Shown: positions 1-6,905 of the stretch, piece after piece
How positions within the stretch are numbered: the stretch's first letter is position 1
How the letters are laid out: each line of letters starts with the position of its first letter
Source of the DNA: Chitinophagales bacterium
Lineage (GTDB): Bacteria > Bacteroidota > Bacteroidia > Chitinophagales > Chitinophagaceae
Assembly (NCBI GenBank): GCA_013297585.1
Contig: JAAFHG010000065.1
Location: forward strand, 1 to 13,198
DNA length: 13,198 bases
Direction of reading: 5' to 3'
Translations under genes and position numbers: made by a program
The notes under the pieces: generated by a model
The model's input: only the letters and a program-made list of their open reading frames with translations
Told to the model about the DNA's origin: nothing
Database searches by the model: none

Positions 1-287
1 TACGTAAAATCTCTTTTGCCAATGGTAGTACCAATTTTCACTTCAAAACCCCAACTTTTAATTTGTGCAACTGCAGGCTCAATATCTTTTAACGTAATGT
101 ATCCAGCAGGGCTTGTAATGCCAATGGTATCACCAGGTTTTAGGTATGGTGGAACTATTAATTTGGAATTTTTGTCCCGATAGCTATCGGGATGAAATTT
201 GTGGTTTTTATGTGGCTTGTTTTGCGCCATTGCATTAGCTGCAATAGATGCTGGCAAAATGGTTGAGAGAAAATGCTTGCGGTTCAT
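1..287 (-). CDS. LD-carboxypeptidase (peptidase family S66), N-terminal part
   Basis: This is the first 95 codons of a gene that leaves the window at its left edge. Translating the minus strand from the ATG at 287 gives a signal peptide of about 21 residues (MNRKHFLS... ending AMA-Q). A polar linker follows, then the segment PPYLKPGDTIGITSPAG near residues 46-62. That PP-L-GD-I-I-SPAG pattern is the hallmark N-terminus of S66 peptidases (LdcA / MccF family). LdcA removes the terminal D-alanine from murein tetrapeptides during peptidoglycan recycling, and MccF-type members cleave microcin-like conjugates. The signal peptide suggests export to the periplasm. The catalytic Ser, Glu and His lie outside the window, so activity cannot be checked. 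The linker, residues 33-38 (PDSYRD), is encoded by a perfect 18-bp palindrome. No clear ribosome site or promoter was seen upstream. Confidence 0.85.
   Translation of the reverse strand, partial: MNRKHFLSTILPASIAANAMAQNKPHKNHKFHPDSYRDKNSKLIVPPYLKPGDTIGITSPAGYITLKDIEPAVAQIKSWGFEVKIGTTIGKRDFT
175..192. repeat. Perfect 18-bp palindrome, GATAGCTATC family, inside a gene
   Basis: TCCCGATAGCTATCGGGA is its own reverse complement. It lies in frame in the LD-carboxypeptidase gene, within the linker between signal peptide and catalytic domain. The 14-bp core CCGATAGCTATCGG recurs exactly at 10852-10865 in an intergenic region. Two exact copies of a 14-bp palindrome in 13 kb are very unlikely by chance, so this is a dispersed repeat family. 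Confidence 0.85.
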
Positions 288-300
288 GTAAAAGGTATTT

Positions 301-337
301 CACGAATTAAATTAAATTACTCGAATTACACGAATTA
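301..337. repeat. Short CGAATTA direct repeats
   Basis: Three 9-bp units of the form CWCGAATTA occur at 301-309, 320-328 and 329-337. The last two are directly adjacent. They lie just upstream of the LD-carboxypeptidase start on the minus strand. Their function is unknown. They may be a simple intergenic repeat or binding sites. Confidence 0.5.
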
Positions 338-432
338 ATTTACTTATAAAGCGACTGCTTGAGATAAAGATTTACTTAAAAAGAAGCTTTATTATGTTTT
401 AAATGCGTAAATGTCCTCTACTTGCAAATGCT

Positions 433-440
433 TAACTTTG
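433..440 (+). promoter_or_regulatory. Possible -7 box upstream of metG
   Basis: TAACTTTG matches the Bacteroidota sigma-factor -7 consensus TAnnTTTG. It lies 98 bases before the metG ATG. No good TTG was found at the usual -33 distance, so this is a half-site only. The leader it would create contains the TCCGCCTAAGGCGGA palindrome. Confidence 0.35.
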
Positions 441-482
441 CGCTCTTCGTTTGGCCGGATAGCGAACAAACCGTACAATTTG

Positions 483-497
483 TCCGCCTAAGGCGGA
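483..497. repeat. TCCGCCTAAGGCGGA palindrome upstream of metG
   Basis: A 7-bp perfect inverted repeat (TCCGCCT / AGGCGGA) around a single central A, lying 41 bases before the metG ATG. GC-rich sequence stands out against the AT-rich surroundings. There is no T-run after it, so it does not look like a terminator. It is probably a third dispersed palindrome family; I recall similar motifs in other Bacteroidota genomes but cannot verify that here. Confidence 0.6.
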
Positions 498-537
498 ACG
501 AAAGTTTAATACAAGAACTAAAAGAGGCAATACTAAA

Positions 538-2715
538 ATGGATATTACAATTGACAATAACTCCCCTTTAGGGGTTGGGGGCAATACACCAAAAAGATAC
601 TTGATTACAGCGGCTTTGCCTTATGCCAATGGTTTAAAACATATTGGCCACCTGGCAGGTGCCTATTTACCTGCGGATATTTATGTTCGCTACTTAAAAG
701 CGCAAAAACGTGATGTCGTTTTTGTGTGCGGCAGCGATGAACATGGTACAGCAATACCAATTCAGGCTATGAAGGAAGGCACAACAGCACAAGCTATTAT
801 AGATAAATATCACCCAATAATTGAACAGAATTTTAAAGATTTGGGTATTCAATTTGATATTTATCACCGCACATCAGACCCTTTGCACCACGAAACGGCG
901 CAGGAGTTTTTTAAGGTATTGAATGATAATAACGACCTTGAAATAAAGGAAAGTGAACAGTATTACGACGAAGCAACTAATACTTTCTTGGCCGATAGAT
1001 ATATAAAAGGTACTTGCCCTGTATGTGCTAATCCTAATGCATTTGGCGATCAATGTGAAAAATGTGGATCAGCGCTTAGTCCAGATCAATTGATAAATCC
1101 TGTAAGTACTTTGAGTGGTAATCAACCGATAAAAAAGGCGACCAAACATTGGTATTTACCGTTAGACCGTCACGAGTCTTTTTTACGCCAATGGATTTTA
1201 GAAGAACATAAAAATGATTGGAGAGCTAGTGTGGTGGGCCAATGTAAAAGCTGGATTGACGGTGGCTTGCAAGCAAGAGCCGTAACGAGAGATTTGGATT
1301 GGGGCATAAAAGTGCCTGTGCAAGGTGCTGATGGCAAAGTGTTATACGTATGGTTTGATGCGCCAATTGGTTACATCAGCGCTACCAAACAATGGGCAAA
1401 AGATAACGACAAAGATTGGGCACCTTATTGGAACGACAAAGACACCAAATTGGTGCATTTTATTGGTAAGGATAATATTGTTTTCCATTGTATTATTTTT
1501 CCGGTAATGCTGAAACTGCATGGCAATATTTTACCAACTAATGTGCCTGCCAATGAGTTTATGAACTTAGAAGGCGATAAAATGAGTACAAGTCGTGGTT
1601 GGAGCATTGAGATGGATGATTACATTAACGATTGGGTGAAACCAGACAATGGTGGCGAAAGCATGGCTGATGTATTGCGCTATTATTTAACCCAAATTGC
1701 CCCAGAAAGTAAGGATAGTGAGTTTACATGGAAAGGTTTTCAAGATGCGAATAACAGCGAATTAGTAAGCATTTTTGGCAACTTTGTAAATAGAACGTTT
1801 GTACTAATGCACAAGCTTTGCAAAGGCAAAGTACCTGTGTTTCACAATGATATTATTGACGATAAAGACAAGCAATTAATTGTAGATATAAAAACTGCTA
1901 CTGCAAAAATTGAAGCTTTATTAGAAGGTTATAAATTTAGAGATGCCTTGTTTGAAGTGATTGATTTGGCAAGAAAAGGCAACAAATATTTACAAGAAAA
2001 AGAACCTTGGAAAAAAGTACCAAAAGACGGCAGCTTACCGCTAATTCCTGATCAACAGCAGATTGATAATTGTATGCATTTATGCTTGCAATTAACAGCC
2101 AACTTAGCTATTTTGATTCATCCATTTTTACCATTTACTGCCAAGAAATTGTGCCACATGATGAAAGTGGTAGATAGAATGCTTGAATGGGAAAATGCAG
2201 GTAACATTAACTTGCTAAAAGTTGGTTACAGTCTACGTGAGCCGCAGTTATTGTTTAGGAAAATAGAGAATGAAGAGATAGAAGCACAATTAGAAAAATT
2301 AAAAGCAAAAGCAGCCATTGTGAATAGCCAACAACCAACTACTGAAACAAAAGTGGAAGAAATACAACCAGTAACAAGCAACTTGAAACCAGAAATAGTA
2401 TTTGATGATTTTGCTAAAATTGACTTGCGAGTAGGCACTATTGTAAGTGCTGAAAAGGTTGAAAAAGCTGATAAATTATTAAAGCTTTCAGTTGATTTAG
2501 GTTTTGAAACTAGAACTATCGTTTCTGGTATTGCCTTACATTTTAAACCAGAAGAAGTGGTGGGCAAACAAGTTACCGTGGTAGTAAATCTTGCACCAAG
2601 AAAAATGCGTGGCATAGAAAGCAACGGTATGATTTTAATGGCCGAAGACAATCATGGCAAATTGCATTTTGTAAACCCTGAGAGTGAAATAAATGCAGGT
2701 GCAGGTGTTAGCTAA
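538..2715 (+). CDS. metG: Methionyl-tRNA synthetase with C-terminal tRNA-binding domain
   Basis: This class I enzyme charges tRNA-Met with methionine in the cytoplasm. The HIGH signature is intact at residues 35-38, and KMSTS at 348-352. A four-cysteine zinc knuckle lies in the connective domain (C160, C163, C173, C176). From about residue 622 there is an EMAPII/Trbp111-like OB-fold that binds tRNA and helps dimerise the enzyme (FDDFAKIDLRVGTI...). A charged linker, residues about 575-620, joins this to the anticodon-binding helices. At 725 residues it is full length. The ATG at 538 has AGAGG ten bases upstream, and no other ATG precedes the conserved KRYLITAALPYANG. The protein therefore carries about 16 extra N-terminal residues. 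Residues 9-15 of that extension (SPLGVGG) are encoded by a dispersed palindromic repeat. A terminator follows. Confidence 0.97.
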   Translation: MDITIDNNSPLGVGGNTPKRYLITAALPYANGLKHIGHLAGAYLPADIYVRYLKAQKRDVVFVCGSDEHGTAIPIQAMKEGTTAQAIIDKYHPIIEQNFKDLGIQFDIYHRTSDPLHHETAQEFFKVLNDNNDLEIKESEQYYDEATNTFLADRYIKGTCPVCANPNAFGDQCEKCGSALSPDQLINPVSTLSGNQPIKKATKHWYLPLDRHESFLRQWILEEHKNDWRASVVGQCKSWIDGGLQARAVTRDLDWGIKVPVQGADGKVLYVWFDAPIGYISATKQWAKDNDKDWAPYWNDKDTKLVHFIGKDNIVFHCIIFPVMLKLHGNILPTNVPANEFMNLEGDKMSTSRGWSIEMDDYINDWVKPDNGGESMADVLRYYLTQIAPESKDSEFTWKGFQDANNSELVSIFGNFVNRTFVLMHKLCKGKVPVFHNDIIDDKDKQLIVDIKTATAKIEALLEGYKFRDALFEVIDLARKGNKYLQEKEPWKKVPKDGSLPLIPDQQQIDNCMHLCLQLTANLAILIHPFLPFTAKKLCHMMKVVDRMLEWENAGNINLLKVGYSLREPQLLFRKIENEEIEAQLEKLKAKAAIVNSQQPTTETKVEEIQPVTSNLKPEIVFDDFAKIDLRVGTIVSAEKVEKADKLLKLSVDLGFETRTIVSGIALHFKPEEVVGKQVTVVVNLAPRKMRGIESNGMILMAEDNHGKLHFVNPESEINAGAGVS
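561..582 (-). repeat. 22-bp CCCCTRAAGGGG element, copy 1, inside metG
   Basis: The palindromic core CCCCTTTAGGGG (563-574) is followed by TTGGGGGC. On the minus strand it matches the copies at 2982-3003 and 3774-3795, with consensus GCCCCYAR then CCCCTRAAGGGG then RG. It is in frame and encodes residues 9-15 of MetRS, in an N-terminal extension before the conserved start of the family. Its orientation is opposite to the other two copies. Confidence 0.85.
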
Positions 2716-2734
2716 AAACAAATAATTCTTTTTG

Positions 2735-2767
2735 AAAGCCATTAACAAAACGTTGATGGCTTTTTTT
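2735..2767 (+). terminator. Intrinsic terminator of metG
   Basis: The arms GCCATTAAC and GTTGATGGC (nine pairs, one of them a G-T wobble) enclose AAAAC and are followed by seven T. The hairpin begins about 20 bases after the metG stop. AAA before the left arm gives it some symmetry, so it could also work on the other strand. Confidence 0.85.
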
Positions 2768-2784
2768 ATGCTAATTAAAAAAAA

Positions 2785-2830
2785 GCAACTACTTTTAAAA
2801 ATAGTTGCATAGCTAACTATTTTTTATTTT
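2785..2830. terminator. Pair of overlapping alternative hairpins
   Basis: GCAACTA (2785-2791) can pair with TAGTTGC (2802-2808). On the minus strand that hairpin is followed by eight T, as in a terminator. ATAGTT (2801-2806) can instead pair with AACTAT (2815-2820), followed on the plus strand by TTTTTATTTT. The two stems share 2802-2806 and exclude each other. They may be back-to-back terminators insulating metG from the next gene. No minus-strand gene upstream explains the antisense one. Confidence 0.4.
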
Positions 2831-2837
2831 AGCTTTG
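2804..2837 (+). promoter_or_regulatory. Bacteroidota-type promoter for the FadN-like gene
   Basis: GTTG at 2804-2807 and TAGCTTTG at 2830-2837 fit the Bacteroidota -33 (TTTG) and -7 (TAnnTTTG) boxes with 22 bases between them, close to the usual 19-21. Transcription would begin near 2841-2843, giving a leader of roughly 26-28 bases before the ATG at 2869. It follows the metG terminator directly, which supports independent transcription. Confidence 0.55.
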
Positions 2838-2868
2838 ATACTTCTAAACTAAATTAATCTCTTGCTAT

Positions 2869-5256
2869 ATGAAACGTTCTATTAAAAAAGTAGCTGTTCT
2901 TGGTAGTGGTGTAATGGGTAGCCGTATTGCTTGCCATTTTGCAGGCATAGGTGTACAAGTATTATTGCTTGATATTGCAACGCCCCTAGCCCCTGAAGGG
3001 GAGCAAAAAAAGTACGATGCCAATAAAATCGTTAATGATGCACTTGCAGCAGCTATCAAAAGCAATCCTAGCCCTGTGTTTACAAAAGACGTGGTTAAAA
3101 AAGTTACCACTGGCAACTTTGATGATAACCTTAAAGACATTGCTACCGTTGATTGGATTATTGAAGTAGTGGTAGAACGTTTAGATATTAAACACCTTAT
3201 TTACGAAAAAGTGGAAAAATTCCGCAAGCCCGGTACTTTGGTTACTTCTAATACGTCTGGCATTCCTATTCACTTACTAAGCCAAGGTAGAAGCGACGAT
3301 TTTAAAAAGAATTTCTGTGGTTCACACTTTTTCAATCCGCCACGCTATTTAAAGCTATTAGAAGTTATTCCTACACCTGATACTGACCCTACTGTAGTTG
3401 ATTTTCTAATGCACTATGGTGATTTGTACTTGGGTAAAACAACTGTACTTTGTAAAGACACACCTGCATTTATTGCCAATCGTATTGGCGTATTTAGCAT
3501 CATGAGCATTTTTCACATTATGGATAGCTTGGGGCTTTCTATAGATGATATTGATGCCTTAACTGGCCCAATCATTGGTCGTCCTAAGTCTGCAACATTT
3601 CGTACAGCCGATGTGGTAGGTATTGACACTTTGGTAAAAGTGGCAAAAGGCGTGGCCGATAACTGCCCTGATGATGAAGCAAAAGCCATTTTTACTATTC
3701 CATCTTGGCTTGATAGTGTTTTGGCTAGTAACTGGTTAGGCGATAAAACTGGCCAAGGCTTTTTCAAGAAAATGCCCCCAACCCCTGAAGGGGGGAAAAA
3801 AGATATTCATGTTTTGAATTTAGCAACGCTACAATATCAAGCTAGAACAAAACCCAAATTTGCCACACTTGAAGCAGCTAAACCTGTAGAAAATTTACAG
3901 CAACGCTTGAAAATAGCAGCTGCTGGTACAGATAAAGCTGGTGACTTTTACCGCCAATTTCATCACTCCTTGTTCTCTTACATTTCTCACCGCATACCAG
4001 AAATAAGCGATGAATTGTACCGCATTGATGATGCTATGATGGCTGGCTTTGGCTGGGAAATAGGTGCATTCGAATCTTGGGATGTTTTGGGCGTAGCCAA
4101 AACCGTTGAAACGATGAAAGCCAATGGCGTTAAAGTAGCTGCTTGGGTAGATGAGATGTTGGCAACAGGTGCTACATCTTTTTACAAAGTAGAAAATGGC
4201 AAACGTTTGTACTTCGATGTCCCTACCAAAACTTACCTAGCAATACCTGGGGGAGATGCATTTTTAGTATTAAAAAACAATAGCGACAAACTTGTTTGGA
4301 AAAGCAGTGCTTGTAAACTCTATGACATAGGCAACGATGTTTTAGGCCTTGAATGGAGTACCAAAATGAACAGCATTGGCGGCGAAGTATTAGATGGCAT
4401 TCAAAAATCTATTGCCATTGCTGAGGATAAATTTAAAGGCTTAGTAATTGCAAATGATGGTCCCAACTTTAGTGCTGGCGCCAATGTGGGCATGATTTTC
4501 ATGTATGCGATTGAGCAAGAATATGATGAGCTTGATTTTGCTGTTCGTCAGTTTCAAAATACCATGATGCGCGTGCGTTATTCGTCTGTGCCTGTGGTTA
4601 CAGCACCGCATGGCCTTGCACTTGGTGGTGGTTGCGAAATGAACTTACATGCAGATAAAGTGTGCGCTGCCGCAGAAACATATATTGGTTTGGTAGAATT
4701 GGGCGTAGGTTTAATTCCTGGTGGTGGCGGTACTAAAGAGTTTGTGCTACGTGCCTCGGATGAATTGCATGAAGACGAGCCTGATACCAACACACTAAAA
4801 AAACGTTTCTTCGATATTGCAACAGCCAAAGTGGCTACTTCTGCACATGAAGCTTTCGATATGGGCATTTTACGCAAAGGCCACGACGAATTGGTAATGA
4901 ATAGCAATCGCAGAATTGCTGAAGCAAAAAGAAGTGTGCTAGAATTATATGAAGAAGGCTACAAAATGCCTACACAACGCACTGATATTAAGGTACTTGG
5001 CCGTTTAGGTTTAGGTGCGTTTATGGCAGGCATTAATGGTATGCAACGTGGTGGTTATGCCACTGAACACGATGCATTAATTGCTCGCAAACTTGCCTAC
5101 GTAATGTGTGGTGGTGATTTAAGCGAAATGACTTTGGTGAGCGAACAGTACTTGCTAGATCTTGAACGTGAAACCTTCTTATCGCTTTGTGGTGAACGTA
5201 AAACACTTGAACGTATACAAAGTGTACTTAAAAGCGGCAGACCTATTAGAAATTAA
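2869..5256 (+). CDS. fadN: 3-hydroxyacyl-CoA dehydrogenase / enoyl-CoA hydratase, FadN type
   Basis: This bifunctional enzyme should hydrate enoyl-CoA and oxidise 3-hydroxyacyl-CoA with NAD in fatty-acid beta-oxidation. The domain order, dehydrogenase first and crotonase last, and the 795-residue length match FadN rather than FadB. Residues 12-17 form the NAD-binding GSGVMG loop. H153 in SHFFNPP is the expected catalytic histidine, and NRIG (204-207) opens the first C-terminal dehydrogenase domain. A second such domain covers about 385-440. The crotonase domain (about 490-780) keeps an oxyanion-hole stretch (FSAGANVG) and two glutamates, E590 (GGGCE) and E610 (LVELGVGLIPGGGG), spaced 20 apart as in classical enoyl-CoA hydratase. 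Residues 39-45 and 303-309 are encoded by two copies of a dispersed palindrome, both in the same phase. The thiolase and acyl-CoA dehydrogenase genes often found nearby are absent. The gene has its own promoter and terminator. Confidence 0.92.
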   Translation: MKRSIKKVAVLGSGVMGSRIACHFAGIGVQVLLLDIATPLAPEGEQKKYDANKIVNDALAAAIKSNPSPVFTKDVVKKVTTGNFDDNLKDIATVDWIIEVVVERLDIKHLIYEKVEKFRKPGTLVTSNTSGIPIHLLSQGRSDDFKKNFCGSHFFNPPRYLKLLEVIPTPDTDPTVVDFLMHYGDLYLGKTTVLCKDTPAFIANRIGVFSIMSIFHIMDSLGLSIDDIDALTGPIIGRPKSATFRTADVVGIDTLVKVAKGVADNCPDDEAKAIFTIPSWLDSVLASNWLGDKTGQGFFKKMPPTPEGGKKDIHVLNLATLQYQARTKPKFATLEAAKPVENLQQRLKIAAAGTDKAGDFYRQFHHSLFSYISHRIPEISDELYRIDDAMMAGFGWEIGAFESWDVLGVAKTVETMKANGVKVAAWVDEMLATGATSFYKVENGKRLYFDVPTKTYLAIPGGDAFLVLKNNSDKLVWKSSACKLYDIGNDVLGLEWSTKMNSIGGEVLDGIQKSIAIAEDKFKGLVIANDGPNFSAGANVGMIFMYAIEQEYDELDFAVRQFQNTMMRVRYSSVPVVTAPHGLALGGGCEMNLHADKVCAAAETYIGLVELGVGLIPGGGGTKEFVLRASDELHEDEPDTNTLKKRFFDIATAKVATSAHEAFDMGILRKGHDELVMNSNRRIAEAKRSVLELYEEGYKMPTQRTDIKVLGRLGLGAFMAGINGMQRGGYATEHDALIARKLAYVMCGGDLSEMTLVSEQYLLDLERETFLSLCGERKTLERIQSVLKSGRPIRN
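2982..3003 (+). repeat. 22-bp CCCCTRAAGGGG element, copy 2, inside fadN
   Basis: GCCCCTAG followed by CCCCTGAAGGGGAG. It encodes P39-E45 (PLAPEGE), just after the second beta strand of the NAD-binding fold, a region likely to be a surface loop. It differs from copy 3 at three positions and has the same reading phase. A run of A (CAAAAAAAG) follows, as it does after copy 3. Confidence 0.88.
3774..3795 (+). repeat. 22-bp CCCCTRAAGGGG element, copy 3, inside fadN
   Basis: GCCCCCAA followed by CCCCTGAAGGGGGG. It encodes P303-G309 (PPTPEGG) right after the conserved GDKTGQGFFKK of the dehydrogenase domain, at a probable loop. The element has one frame with a TGA stop. Both fadN copies use the same open frame, so the gene is not broken. 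Confidence 0.88.
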
Positions 5257-5277
5257 CATATAAAACATAATATTTAA

Positions 5278-5312
5278 AATACCTTTCAGCAGAAATGAGA
5301 GGTATTTTTTTT
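5278..5312 (+). terminator. Intrinsic terminator of fadN
   Basis: AATACCTTTCA pairs with TGAGAGGTATT (eleven positions, one T-G wobble) around the loop GCAGAAA. The right arm runs into a tract of T ending at 5312. It starts 22 bases after the fadN stop. The remainder of this gap, up to the batD start, holds no convincing gene. Confidence 0.85.
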
Positions 5313-5549
5313 CATATTGTTAAACAATTAACTGTATTTAGACATTTACAGTACAACTAAACACCCCCAATACTTGCAAAATAAATAAAATGTATTTAAA
5401 TCGCACATTATCGCTATACTGTAGCAATATGTATAAATGAGTGATTTAACAGAAGCTAGAATATTACAAGTAAAATAATACGCTACGCACATATATTATC
5501 TATTCGTTAACGTTCTGTTTGTAATATGCTATTACATTTGTTTATAGCT

Positions 5550-6905
5550 ATGAAACAGCAGTACGTTAAATTCTTATTCGCATTTTGTTGTAGCCTACTT
5601 GCCGTTGTAGCAATGGCACAATCTGGTGTGCAATTATCTGGTGGTGTGTATGCGCAAGATAATACCACCGATATACCTTATTTGCTTAAGAGCGAGAAAG
5701 ACATTCCTTCTGCTATAGATAAGAACTTATTTATTAAGGTAAACGTAAGCAAAGAACAATGCTTTGTGGGCGAGCCAATATTAGTGACTTACAAGCTGTA
5801 CACAAGACTTCAATCAGAATCGAAATTACTGAAACAGCCTGATTTTAGAGGTTGTAGCGTTATTGAAATGACCACAACTGATATTGAAGCTGAGAGAGAA
5901 GTAATTGGTGGCAAAGTTTTTAAAAGTTACATTATTAGACGCGTGCAACTAATACCATTGCAAGAAGGCGATATTACACTTGGTGCTGCTACGCTTGACA
6001 ACACGATTTCTTTTTACAAAACGGTTGACGAAATTACACAAAATAGACCATCGATAACGCACACAGCAACCATTAGCAATGCTGCAACTATAATTCATGC
6101 TAATAGCTTACCAACTAGCAAAGTAGCAGTGAAATTCGCCAATAGTATTGGGACATTTATGATTAGTGCTAAAGTGCTTAAAACCACTGATACCGCTAAT
6201 GATAATAATAGTTTGGAAATAAGGGTTGATGGCATTGGCAACTTTCAAAACCTCATTTGCCCTACTATTAGCTGGCCGAAAAATGTAGACCATTTTGATG
6301 TAGAAAGTACTGAATCTCTTGACAAATTCAGCTTTCCAGTTTCGGGTAAAAAGGTGTTTACTGTGCCTTTTATTTGCAAGCAGGCAGGTAAGCTTGTAAT
6401 ACCGCCCATTAGCTTTATCTACTTTGATGCAGACAAAAAAGTATACGCTACCACAAGTACAGATAGCATTCGCATTAACGTATTGCCACAGGCAGAAAAA
6501 ATAGAAGTTGCCAAAATATCTACAGAAGTAGGTAATGGCAAATACATTTGGATAGTACCATGCATTGCTGTGGTGGCAGGCATTATTTTGTGGCTAAGTT
6601 TTTTTAGAAAAAAAGCACCAGAAACCATGCCAGAAGCTATTGTTACAATCACTGAAACAGTAATGATTGCAGCTAAAACTGATGCAGAATTACTGAACGA
6701 ATTGCTACTAATAGAAGACGATAAACAATATTTTCAGGCAGCAAAATCTTTAGCTGATAGTTTTTTAAATGGCACTAGCAGCTCCACGAAGCAAGGTCAA
6801 TTACAACAACTCATTAATCAATGCAATGAAGTATTGTATGCTTACAATAACAGCATTTCCAAAGCAAAAATATTTGAGCAATTAGAACAGGTTATAGGCA
6901 GTTAA
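5550..6905 (+). CDS. batD: BatD-like membrane-anchored protein
   Basis: The product looks like the BatD (oxygen tolerance) family of Bacteroidota, an exported protein anchored in the inner membrane with a large periplasmic part. From the ATG at 5550 it has a typical signal peptide (MKQQYVKFLFAFCC... AMA-Q) and 451 residues. An in-frame ATG at 5526 would add eight residues and spoil the signal peptide, so I prefer 5550. The segment VNVSKEQCFVGEPILVTYKLYTRLQSES is the Ig-like BatD signature. One transmembrane helix (YIWIVPCIAVVAGIILWL) lies near residues 330-350, followed by a cytoplasmic tail of about 100 residues. BatD genes usually sit with moxR, batA, batB, batC and batE, and none of these is here. 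It appears shorter than family members as I remember them, perhaps lacking an N-terminal domain. Its stop codon overlaps that of the convergent response regulator. Confidence 0.75.
   Translation: MKQQYVKFLFAFCCSLLAVVAMAQSGVQLSGGVYAQDNTTDIPYLLKSEKDIPSAIDKNLFIKVNVSKEQCFVGEPILVTYKLYTRLQSESKLLKQPDFRGCSVIEMTTTDIEAEREVIGGKVFKSYIIRRVQLIPLQEGDITLGAATLDNTISFYKTVDEITQNRPSITHTATISNAATIIHANSLPTSKVAVKFANSIGTFMISAKVLKTTDTANDNNSLEIRVDGIGNFQNLICPTISWPKNVDHFDVESTESLDKFSFPVSGKKVFTVPFICKQAGKLVIPPISFIYFDADKKVYATTSTDSIRINVLPQAEKIEVAKISTEVGNGKYIWIVPCIAVVAGIILWLSFFRKKAPETMPEAIVTITETVMIAAKTDAELLNELLLIEDDKQYFQAAKSLADSFLNGTSSSTKQGQLQQLINQCNEVLYAYNNSISKAKIFEQLEQVIGS

Noticed and set aside
2865..3140. Minus-strand frame antisense to the start of fadN, and similar long antisense frames at 2226-2651 and 4578-4907
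   Set aside because: They mirror strongly conserved coding sequence and have no family features of their own.
5437..5478. Thirteen-codon frame MSDLTEARILQVK before batD
   Set aside because: Too short, no ribosome site and no recognised relative. Could be a gene remnant, but nothing supports it.
5526..5549. Upstream start for batD (MLLHLFIA before MKQQ)
   Set aside because: The start at 5550 gives a normal signal peptide. A TAnnTTTG-like box (TACATTTG, 5533-5540) lies between the two starts, but has no -33 partner and would leave almost no leader, so it is not called a promoter.
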